From positions 3,466,001 to 3,530,000 of the forward strand of contig NZ_CP072141.1 in NCBI RefSeq assembly GCF_019355555.1: a stretch of DNA of 64,000 nt, given 5' to 3'. Position numbers and translations under genes: made by a program. This document shows positions 17,367 through 24,234 of the stretch, one piece after another (position 1 is the stretch's first letter; every line of letters begins with the position of its first letter). A model generated the notes under the pieces. It did no database searches and was not told where the DNA came from. It was given only the letters and a program-made list of their open reading frames with translations. This DNA comes from Rhizobium sp. L51/94 (GTDB lineage Bacteria > Pseudomonadota > Alphaproteobacteria > Rhizobiales > Rhizobiaceae).

Positions 17367-17400
17367 AAAAATCCCGCCTCGGCAACGAAGCGGGATTTTT
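17367..17400. terminator. Bidirectional terminator between ctrA and the response regulator gene
   Basis: Perfect 11-bp stem AAAAATCCCGC/GCGGGATTTTT with a 12-base loop, flanked by A and T runs. It can therefore end transcripts from ctrA (plus) and from the convergent 17450-17812 gene (reverse). Confidence 0.9.
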
Positions 17401-17449
17401 AGTGGCAATCGTTCGGGCGAAGCAGATCGGAAACTTGCGTGCTTGATCC

Positions 17450-17812
17450 TCAGGCTGCGATGGCGCGGTTGCCGAACACGGCCGTCAGGATCTTGCGGTC
17501 GAATGGCTTCAGCAGGAAATCTGTCGCCCCTGCCCGCTTGCCGGCCATCAACTTCTTGAGATCGGCTTCGACGACACAGTAGTAGATTTTCACGTCCTTG
17601 CCCTCTGGCATGGCGCGGATCGCGGCAATAAGCTCGAGCGCGCCGTCCATGCCGGCATCGACGATCATGTAATGCGGAATACCGGATTCGAAACGGCTCA
17701 GCGCTTCGTGCGCGTTCGATGCCTCGCTGACGAGGAAATCGAGTTCGGACAGAATGCGCATGCCGACCTTGCGCACGACGTCGGATGTGTCGGCTATCAT
17801 GAACCGCTGCAT
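17450..17812 (-). CDS. Single-domain response regulator, degenerate, downstream of chpT
   Basis: 120-residue receiver-only protein. Asp8 and Asp52 (YMIVDAGM) match one acidic-pocket residue and the phosphoacceptor, and Lys102 (LLKPFD) is present. The second acidic residue is Thr9, and the usual Thr/Ser switch position reads CVV (79-81), so signalling may be non-standard. The ATG at 17812 has GGAG six bases upstream; a TTG two codons earlier is less likely. It sits 110 bases downstream of chpT in the same direction and may be a phosphorelay partner or sink for ChpT. That is inference from position. Confidence 0.8.
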   Translation of the reverse strand: MQRFMIADTSDVVRKVGMRILSELDFLVSEASNAHEALSRFESGIPHYMIVDAGMDGALELIAAIRAMPEGKDVKIYYCVVEADLKKLMAGKRAGATDFLLKPFDRKILTAVFGNRAIAA

Positions 17813-17922
17813 GGGCAACTCCTTTGCATCGAACCACTGTCCAAGGAACGCGTCTTCGCGAAAGACGATAGTGGCTCGACGCTAAAGAAATCGTTACTTT
17901 TCCCCGTCAGCGCAACGCAGGG

Positions 17923-18570
17923 TTAAGCCGCCCGCATCTCTACGACGTATGTTATCTCTTCGGCCGTTGCGGTGTAGGTGATGTCCATCCCGCTCTCGTC
18001 GGCCAGCAGCACCGTGTAATAGGGCTGCACGGAATGGGCATCGATCGCTTCCTCGATGACACCATTGCAGATCTCGGCGAATTTCGCCGGAACGCGCATC
18101 AGCTTGCCCTTGACGACAAGTGTGAACTTCGCGTCGAATTCTGGATTTTCGAGGGTCACGTCGATCGTGCCGCCGCGCGGGATGGACGCATAGGCGACCA
18201 GGAACAGGTTGAGAAGCAGCTTGACCCGGTTCTTGGCGACAATCGCCCGCGGTCCGTTCCAGACGACGGTTGCCTTCTTCTCGGCCTCGGCGAAATCCTT
18301 GGCGGCGCGCTCGGCTTCGCCCGTATCGATGGAAGCACCGACAGACCCGGATGCACCGAAGGCGATGCGCGCAAACTTCAGCCGTACCGAGGCATTCAGC
18401 GCGCTCGTGCGGATGAGATCCATGGCATCCGCATCAGCGCCGCCCTCGTCCAGCAGTTCCAGTCCGTTGTTGATGGCGCCGACGGGCGAAATGACATCGT
18501 GGCAAACGCGGCTGCACAGGAGCGCGGCCAGATCCGTCCCATTCAAAGTCAGATTCGGATTTCTTGACAT
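17923..18570 (-). CDS. chpT: Histidine phosphotransferase ChpT
   Basis: 215 residues. The N-terminal dimerisation/phosphotransfer part contains SRVCHDVISPVGAINNGLELL, with His24 as the phosphorylated histidine. The rest is a degenerate HATPase-like domain (HPTransfase). ChpT carries phosphate from the kinase CckA to CtrA and to CpdR. AGGAG lies 7 bases before the ATG. Its neighbourhood with ctrA, sciP and eipA supports the call. Confidence 0.93.
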   Translation of the reverse strand: MSRNPNLTLNGTDLAALLCSRVCHDVISPVGAINNGLELLDEGGADADAMDLIRTSALNASVRLKFARIAFGASGSVGASIDTGEAERAAKDFAEAEKKATVVWNGPRAIVAKNRVKLLLNLFLVAYASIPRGGTIDVTLENPEFDAKFTLVVKGKLMRVPAKFAEICNGVIEEAIDAHSVQPYYTVLLADESGMDITYTATAEEITYVVEMRAA

Positions 18571-18682
18571 TCATTGTCTCCTGTATGCCGGGCGAGGTTT
18601 CATGACCTGACATTGGCACGGCAAGTTTGCACGGGGATTACCAGTTTCAGCATCTGTTGCGCCATAAAGACACCATATTTGG

Positions 18683-18697
18683 TAAACCGATTGTTAA
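18683..18697 (+). promoter_or_regulatory. Candidate CtrA-binding site upstream of eipA
   Basis: TAAA-N7-TTAA, one mismatch from TTAA-N7-TTAA, 71 bases before the eipA start in the gap shared with chpT. Given the neighbouring ctrA, a CtrA-controlled envelope gene is plausible, but a single near-match of low information content is weak evidence. Confidence 0.3.
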
Positions 18698-18767
18698 GAG
18701 GATCAACGCAAAATGCGGCCATCGTCGGGCGCATGCTTTGCGCCCACTGAGATGAACGGATGAGCCT

Positions 18768-19361
18768 ATGCGCAATCAAATCCTACGCAGACTATTCGGC
18801 CTCGGAATGGTGGCTGCATTCGCCGCCCTCGTCAGTGTTTCCTTGCCCATGCGCGCGGCGGAAGCAGCGCCCAACAGCGGCCAGTACACCGTTCAGGAGA
18901 TCATCGACGCCGGCCATTCTTTCTTCGGCTCCACCAGCGGCGGCCTTGCCAAGGTTGTCGAGACCGCCTTTGAGCGCTACGGCCTGCCGAACGGCTACAT
19001 CCTCGGACAGGAGGGCTCCGGCGCCTTCATCGCCGGCCTGACCTATGGCGAGGGCCAGCTCAACACCAAGAACGCAGGCGAGCACCCGCTCTACTGGCAG
19101 GGTCCATCGCTCGGCTTCGACTATGGCGGCCAGGGCACCCGCGTCATGATGCTGGTCTACAACCTCGCCAACACCGAAGCGATCTACACCCGCTTCGGAG
19201 GCATCAGCGGCCAGGCATTTGTGATCGCCGGCGTCGGCATGACAGCGCTGAAAAACAACAACATCGTCGTCGTGCCGATCCGCACCGGTATCGGTGCCCG
19301 TCTCGGCCTCAACCTCGGCTATCTCAAGGTCACGCCGCAACCGACCTGGAACCCCTTCTGA
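18768..19361 (+). CDS. eipA: EipA, envelope integrity protein A (DUF1134)
   Basis: 197 residues with a signal peptide: basic MRNQILRRL, a hydrophobic core to about 26, and a probable cleavage after AEA (31-33). The mature domain contains the DUF1134 segments GGLAKVVETAFERYGLPNGYILGQEGSGAF and LYWQGPSLGFDYGGQGTRVMMLVYNL. EipA is a periplasmic beta-sandwich protein shown in Brucella to support cell-envelope integrity, with links to cell division genes. It is divergent from chpT. The name eipA follows the family. Confidence 0.88.
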   Translation: MRNQILRRLFGLGMVAAFAALVSVSLPMRAAEAAPNSGQYTVQEIIDAGHSFFGSTSGGLAKVVETAFERYGLPNGYILGQEGSGAFIAGLTYGEGQLNTKNAGEHPLYWQGPSLGFDYGGQGTRVMMLVYNLANTEAIYTRFGGISGQAFVIAGVGMTALKNNNIVVVPIRTGIGARLGLNLGYLKVTPQPTWNPF

Positions 19362-19477
19362 CCAGGCGACCCCGACCGCGATATTAACCGCGCACGGACA
19401 TGAAGCTTGCCCGATGGCAGGCTTCCTGCTTAATTTCCACCTCCGCTCTATGCCCAAGTACAGGTGATTGCCGCGCC

Positions 19478-20668
19478 GTGATACAATTTGCGCTACTGTT
19501 CGGTTTAGGCTTTCTGACGGCGGTAATCCTCGTGTGCATGGTGGCGCCTGTCATCCATCGCCGCATCGTCCACTTCACGGAAAAGCGCCTGCGCGCCACG
19601 ATGCCCTTGAGCGCCCAGGAAGTGCGTGCCCAGAAAGACATGGCACGGGCGCTCTATGCCGCAGAAAATGCCAAGACCGAGCAGGCCCTCTCCCGACAGC
19701 GTGAAAAGAGCATCGCCCTTCAAATCGCGCAGGAAGTTGTAAAAAAGGAAGCCGGGCGGCTGGCCATGGAAAACGAACAGTTGCATGCCCAGATCAACGA
19801 TATGAGCGTGGAGGCCAGCGACTTGCGGGCACGCCTGCGCCGCGAGGAGAGCAACATCAGCCAGTTGCGGTCGTCCTTGCGCGTTTCCGAGCTGGCCCAT
19901 GCGGAGAAGGAAGCCGATCTCGACAGCCTGCGTAAACGCATCGACAGGATGGCGGTCGACGCCGACAACACGAAGATCGACCTTGCCGCGCGCGAAGCAG
20001 AGATCGAGAACCTGCGTGTCCGCTTCAACGGTCTTCGCACCGAAAGGGATGCGGCGCGCAGTGAGCTCGAGACCTTTACGAGGCGCGCAACCGAAGCCGA
20101 GATGCGCCTCGGCGAGGAGCAGAACAAGGTGACCCGGCTCGAGGAAAAACTGAGCCGCGAAGTCGCATCCAACGCCGACCAGCAAAACCTCATCGCGCGC
20201 CGGGTCGAAGAAGTGACGCGCCTCAAACAAAAACTGAAGATGGCAACGACCGACGCCAAGGAAGCCGCGAAGTCGTCGAGACGTGCGGCAGGACCTGCCA
20301 AAGCGACCGCAGCCGATGGGACGAAAAACGTGAAATCCACAAGTAGCGCACCGGCTGACACTGACACGGTTGCTGATGACGCCGAACCCGCTTTGGGAGC
20401 GGACATCGCGGTGCTCGCCGACGACGCCCGCAATCGCAGCACGGCCCTCTCGGACCGGCTGCTCAAATCCCGCTCGACCGCCCAGGATGGGGCTCTGCGC
20501 GAAGAGATCGCCACCATCGCCGCCAGCATGGTGGCGCTTACGGCGCTTACCGAGGGCAAGCAGTCGCCCATCCATGCCTTGCTCGAGAAAAATGGAGAGA
20601 GCGACAGCGGCGACCGCAGGAGCCTTGCCGATCGCGCCTCCGAACTGCTCGAGAAACCGTCGGTCTAG
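19478..20668 (+). CDS. Membrane-anchored coiled-coil protein of unknown function
   Basis: 396 residues from a GTG at 19478. One transmembrane segment (FALLFGLGFLTAVILVCMVAPVI, about 4-26) is followed by a cytoplasmic stretch and a long coiled coil with heptads (about 60-265). An Ala/Ser/Thr-rich linker and a short C-terminal helical region follow. The hydrophobic segment lies directly at the GTG; the frame is open to an ATG at 19400, which would add 26 residues of no clear character. It follows eipA by about 115 bases. It resembles a structural or scaffold protein of the envelope. I do not recognise a named family. Its stop overlaps that of the convergent methyltransferase by 4 bases. Confidence 0.7.
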   Translation: MIQFALLFGLGFLTAVILVCMVAPVIHRRIVHFTEKRLRATMPLSAQEVRAQKDMARALYAAENAKTEQALSRQREKSIALQIAQEVVKKEAGRLAMENEQLHAQINDMSVEASDLRARLRREESNISQLRSSLRVSELAHAEKEADLDSLRKRIDRMAVDADNTKIDLAAREAEIENLRVRFNGLRTERDAARSELETFTRRATEAEMRLGEEQNKVTRLEEKLSREVASNADQQNLIARRVEEVTRLKQKLKMATTDAKEAAKSSRRAAGPAKATAADGTKNVKSTSSAPADTDTVADDAEPALGADIAVLADDARNRSTALSDRLLKSRSTAQDGALREEIATIAASMVALTALTEGKQSPIHALLEKNGESDSGDRRSLADRASELLEKPSV

Positions 20669-21495
20669 ATCCGCCCGGCAGACGATGCCATGGCAAAAAG
20701 CGCAATGCCGGTGGCCGTCGCCACGTTGAGGCTGTCCAGCCCCGGCGCCTGCGGAATGCGCGCGGTCCGGAAGCGCGAAAGGATGGAGCGAGGCAATCCC
20801 TCCCCTTCCGTGCCCACCACCAAGGCCAGCCGATCCGATGGCGGCACAACGGCAATCGACGTTTCGCCGCGTGGCGAAAGCCCCCAGATGGCGAAGCCAC
20901 GGGCATCGAGCGCGTCGAGAATGGCAAGATCGGAGCCGGCCCGACAATAGGGCAAGGTCAGCACCGAGCCGACCGAGACCCGTACTGCCTTGCGATAAAG
21001 CGGATCGCAACTCGTCTCGTCGAGAAGAATACCGTCGGCACCGAAGGCCGCAGCATTGCGAAACATCGAACCGACATTGTCATGATTGGAAATGCCGCAC
21101 CCGACCAGCAGCAGGGCCGATTTCGGCAGACTGTCGATGAAGGCAAGCGGATCGTCCGTGACTACACGGCGCCCGAGTGCAAGCACGCCACGATGCAAAT
21201 GGAAGCCGACGATGGCATCGAGCACCGGCGCCTCCGCCACATAGACCGGCACATCACGCGGCAGCGCCGCGATGATGTCGGCGAGTCCCGCCGCACGGTT
21301 GCGCAGCAACAGCACCTTTTCAGCGACAAAGCCGCGCTCGGCACGGTGCGCCTCGGCCAGAAGCCGCAGCACCACGGTTCCCTCGGCAATGAAGCGGCTT
21401 TCACGGCCGGTCAGGTCGCGCTCGCGGATATCGCGGAATGCGGCGATGCGCGGATCGTCGGCATCCGCGATGATGGTCAACCGGTCCTCGCTCAT
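20665..21495 (-). CDS. TrmH/SpoU family RNA 2'-O-methyltransferase
   Basis: 276-residue SPOUT methyltransferase. The three motifs are present: NHDNVGSMFRNAAAFGADGILLD (137-159), LVVGTEGEGLP (225-235) and IPQAPGLDSLNVATATGIAL (247-266). The N-terminal about 110 residues form the substrate-binding extension. It methylates a ribose in rRNA or tRNA using S-adenosylmethionine; the site cannot be told from sequence. The ATG at 21495 gives the family N-terminus. The frame is open further upstream only as antisense of the pseudouridine synthase. It is 11 bases downstream of the small membrane protein gene, probably one operon. Confidence 0.88.
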   Translation of the reverse strand: MSEDRLTIIADADDPRIAAFRDIRERDLTGRESRFIAEGTVVLRLLAEAHRAERGFVAEKVLLLRNRAAGLADIIAALPRDVPVYVAEAPVLDAIVGFHLHRGVLALGRRVVTDDPLAFIDSLPKSALLLVGCGISNHDNVGSMFRNAAAFGADGILLDETSCDPLYRKAVRVSVGSVLTLPYCRAGSDLAILDALDARGFAIWGLSPRGETSIAVVPPSDRLALVVGTEGEGLPRSILSRFRTARIPQAPGLDSLNVATATGIALFAMASSAGRI

Positions 21496-21506
21496 CGGGC
21501 TATCCG

Positions 21507-21881
21507 TCAGGGCGTCGGCAGCGAGACCGTCGAGACGATGCGGCCAACGCCATAGTCGAACACGATCGCCTGTCGCTGGCCGGATATGGTCACGCCGTAA
21601 AACAACATCTGGTTGCCGGAGAGACTGACCGACTGCACCGAAAAGCCCGCCGGCAGCGCCACGGAGGACGAAACCGGAGCATCCGAAGGCACGCCGCTCG
21701 TCGCAACACCCTTGGCCGCCGGCCGCATCGCCTTGTAGACAATGGCACCGAACACCGCCATAAGGCTCACCACCATGACGGCACCCGAGACGATCATCAG
21801 CCGTACCATCTTGCGCCGCACATTTTCCATTGCCGGATCGAGAGGCTTTTCGTCCTGGTCGTCTGGCTTGAGACTTGTCAT
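21507..21881 (-). CDS. Small single-pass membrane protein (resembles DUF6476)
   Basis: 124 residues: acidic N-terminus, one transmembrane segment (about 27-50, IVSGAVMVVSLMAVFGAIVY) and a C-terminal periplasmic domain. That domain contains the pattern LPAGFSVQSVSLSGNQMLFYGV and ends with IVFDYGVGRIVSTVSL. The layout resembles DUF6476 proteins as I recall them, which have no known function. Divergent from the pseudouridine synthase (38-base gap), co-directional with the methyltransferase. Confidence 0.7.
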   Translation of the reverse strand: MTSLKPDDQDEKPLDPAMENVRRKMVRLMIVSGAVMVVSLMAVFGAIVYKAMRPAAKGVATSGVPSDAPVSSSVALPAGFSVQSVSLSGNQMLFYGVTISGQRQAIVFDYGVGRIVSTVSLPTP

Positions 21882-21919
21882 GAATACGTCCTGTTCTTGA
21901 TCTCGCCGGAGAGAAGCGT

Positions 21920-22945
21920 TTGAACGACCCCTTTAAAGAAACCGATGCCATTAGCAAAGTGCTGATCGCCGACGAAGCCGCAGAAGGCCGCCTTGATGCC
22001 TGGTTGACCGCGCAACTCGGCGACGACATTTCGCGCAGTCGCGTCAAGGTGCTGATCAAGGAAGGTGCAGTGCTGCGCAACGGCGAGCCGATGACCGATC
22101 CGCAGCGCAAGGTCCGGCCGGGCGAGCGTTTCGAGATCACCATGCCGGAACCGGAAGATCCGACGCCCCAGGGCGAGGACATTCCGCTCGACGTGCTCTA
22201 CGAAGACAGCGACCTCATCGTCATCTCCAAGCCCGCCGGCCTCGTCGTTCATCCCGGCGCCGGCAACTGGACGGGGACGTTGGTCAATGCCCTCATCCAT
22301 CACTGCGGCGACACCCTGTCTGGCATCGGCGGCGTCCGCCGTCCCGGCATCGTCCACCGCCTCGACAAGGACACCACCGGTGTCATGGTTGTCGCCAAGA
22401 ACGACATCGCCCACCGCCACCTGTCGGCGCAGTTTGCCGATCACGGTCGGACGATGCCGCTTGAACGCGCCTACCGCGCCATCGTCTGGGGCCGGCCGCG
22501 CCAGCTCAACGGAACGATCGATGCGCCACTCGGCCGCTCGACCGGCGACCGCACGAAGCGAGCCGTACAAAAGCCCGACCGCGATGATTCGGACGAGGCG
22601 ATCACCCACTACACGGTGCTCGAACGCTTCCACGAGCAGCCGGATGCGACGGCGCTAGCCGCGTTGGTGGATTGCCGCCTCGAAACCGGCCGCACCCACC
22701 AGATCCGCGTTCACATGGCCCATATCGGTCATCCGCTGCTCGGCGATACCGTGTATGGTGCTGGCTTCCGGACCAAGGCGAACCTTTTGGCGGATGAACG
22801 CAAGGACATCGTCAGCCGCTTCCCGCGCCAGGCGCTGCATGCCTACCTGCTGCAGTTCGAACATCCGCGCACCGGCGAAATCCTGCATTTCGAAGCCGCT
22901 CTGCCCGACGATATGCTGGAGCTGGCCGAGGCTCTCCGCAAATAG
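21920..22945 (+). CDS. rluD: RluA-family 23S rRNA pseudouridine synthase (RluD type)
   Basis: 341 residues. An S4-like RNA-binding domain covers about 22-70 and the pseudouridine synthase domain about 90-320, with motif HRLDKDT at 146-152 (catalytic Asp149) and RTHQIRVHMAHIGHPLLGD near 258-276. RluD converts uridines in helix 69 of 23S rRNA. The start is an uncommon TTG at 21920, supported by GGAGAG 7 bases upstream and by alignment of the N-terminus. The specific RluD call versus RluC rests on the S4 domain and overall pattern. Confidence 0.88.
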   Translation: MNDPFKETDAISKVLIADEAAEGRLDAWLTAQLGDDISRSRVKVLIKEGAVLRNGEPMTDPQRKVRPGERFEITMPEPEDPTPQGEDIPLDVLYEDSDLIVISKPAGLVVHPGAGNWTGTLVNALIHHCGDTLSGIGGVRRPGIVHRLDKDTTGVMVVAKNDIAHRHLSAQFADHGRTMPLERAYRAIVWGRPRQLNGTIDAPLGRSTGDRTKRAVQKPDRDDSDEAITHYTVLERFHEQPDATALAALVDCRLETGRTHQIRVHMAHIGHPLLGDTVYGAGFRTKANLLADERKDIVSRFPRQALHAYLLQFEHPRTGEILHFEAALPDDMLELAEALRK

Positions 22946-23101
22946 TGCATGGATCTGGACATCTGAGCGCGAAGAGCTTATAAAGCGCTGATTGTTCAGG
23001 ATCTTCGCCAGCATGCCGGTTATGCGCTGGATAATTTCGATATCGCCAATAATAATTGGCCTCTGGTGCATCTCACCGGTCACACATGCGTGACACAGTT
23101 C

Positions 23102-23130
23102 TTGAATCCCAGTTTCGTCATACTTATTTA
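23102..23130 (+). promoter_or_regulatory. Candidate rpoH promoter
   Basis: TTGAAT, 17 bases, TATTTA resembles a housekeeping sigma promoter 107 bases before the rpoH start. The overlapping CTTGAA-N12-CATACT also resembles a heat-shock sigma promoter, which would permit autoregulation. Both are weak matches found by eye. Confidence 0.35.
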
Positions 23131-23236
23131 TAACTAGACTTAGTGCGGGGTCTGCCAGAACCGCACGTGCTGGCCCGCTTTTCGCCATGTTGAATGGCGT
23201 CTCGAAGGGGCTGGTTTCCAACAAGGAGGGTGCTTC

Positions 23237-24145
23237 ATGGCCCGCAATAACTTGCCATCCATTACCGCCGGCGAGACCGGCCTCAATCGCTATCTTGACG
23301 AGATCCGCAAGTTCCCAATGCTGGAACCGCAGGAAGAGTACATGCTCGCCAAGCGTTATGCCGAGCACGCCGACCGTCAGGCAGCCCATAGACTTGTCAC
23401 AAGCCATCTCCGTCTGGTGGCAAAGATCGCCATGGGCTATCGCGGCTACGGCTTGCCGATCGGCGAAGTCGTGTCCGAAGGCAATGTCGGCCTTATGCAA
23501 GCCGTCAAGAAGTTCGATCCGGAACGTGGCTTCCGTCTGGCCACCTACGCCATGTGGTGGATCAAGGCCTCGATCCAGGAGTACATTCTGCGCTCGTGGT
23601 CGCTGGTGAAGATGGGGACGACCGCCAACCAGAAGCGGCTGTTCTTCAACCTTCGCCGCCTCAAGGGCAAGATCCAGGCGATCGATGAAGGCGACCTCAA
23701 GCCTCATCAGGTGACCGAGATTGCCACGACTCTGAAGGTATCCGAGGAGGAGGTCATCTCGATGAACCGCCGCCTTTCGGGCGACGCATCGCTGAATGCG
23801 CCAATCAAGGCTGCGGAAGGCGAAGGCGGCCAGTGGCAGGATTGGCTGGTGGACAACCACGAGAGCCAGGAAGCGGTTCTAATCGAACAGGACGAACTCG
23901 AGACGCGCCGCAACATGCTGGCCCGTGCAATGAGCGTGCTGAACGACCGCGAACGCCGTATCTTCGAGGCTCGCCGCCTGTCGGAGGATGCCGTGACCTT
24001 GGAAGACCTGTCGTCCGAATTCGATATCAGCCGCGAACGTGTCCGCCAGATCGAAGTGCGTGCCTTTGAAAAGGTCCAGGAGGCTGTCCGCAAGGACGCC
24101 CTCGACCGCGCCAAGGGCCTGCGCGTCGTGGAAGCAACTGCATAA
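23237..24145 (+). CDS. rpoH: RNA polymerase heat-shock sigma factor RpoH
   Basis: 302-residue sigma-70 family factor of the sigma-32 group. Region 2 contains VTSHLRLVAKIAMGYRGYGLPIGEVVSEGNVGLMQAVKKFDPERGFRLATYAMWWIKASIQEYILRSW, written here in motif terms: region 2.1-2.4 at about 54-121. The RpoH-specific box follows (QKRLFFNLRRLK), and region 4.2 has the helix-turn-helix LEDLSSEFDISRERVRQIE near 255-273. It directs transcription of chaperone and protease genes. AAGGAGG lies 9 bases before the ATG. Rhizobia often carry two copies; this looks like the principal RpoH1 type. Confidence 0.97.
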   Translation: MARNNLPSITAGETGLNRYLDEIRKFPMLEPQEEYMLAKRYAEHADRQAAHRLVTSHLRLVAKIAMGYRGYGLPIGEVVSEGNVGLMQAVKKFDPERGFRLATYAMWWIKASIQEYILRSWSLVKMGTTANQKRLFFNLRRLKGKIQAIDEGDLKPHQVTEIATTLKVSEEEVISMNRRLSGDASLNAPIKAAEGEGGQWQDWLVDNHESQEAVLIEQDELETRRNMLARAMSVLNDRERRIFEARRLSEDAVTLEDLSSEFDISRERVRQIEVRAFEKVQEAVRKDALDRAKGLRVVEATA

Positions 24146-24180
24146 GCATCCGGTCCACAGACCGGATGTGTTGAAACTGA

Positions 24181-24210
24181 AAAAGGCGGGCCCGTTCGGA
24201 CCCGCCTTTT
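24181..24210. terminator. Bidirectional terminator between rpoH and the 24235 gene
   Basis: 10-bp stem AAAAGGCGGG/CCCGCCTTTT with a 10-base loop and A/T tails on both sides, between two convergent genes. Confidence 0.9.
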
Positions 24211-24234
24211 CTGTGTCGCTTGGAAATCCGCTCG

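Noticed and set aside
19505-21010. Open frame of 501 codons on the reverse strand
   Set aside because: Antisense to the coiled-coil gene and out of frame with the methyltransferase, both of which have clear protein features.
21496-22182. Upstream extension of the TrmH-family gene on the reverse strand
   Set aside because: The extension runs opposite the pseudouridine synthase and the small membrane protein and lacks family features; the ATG at 21495 gives the normal protein.
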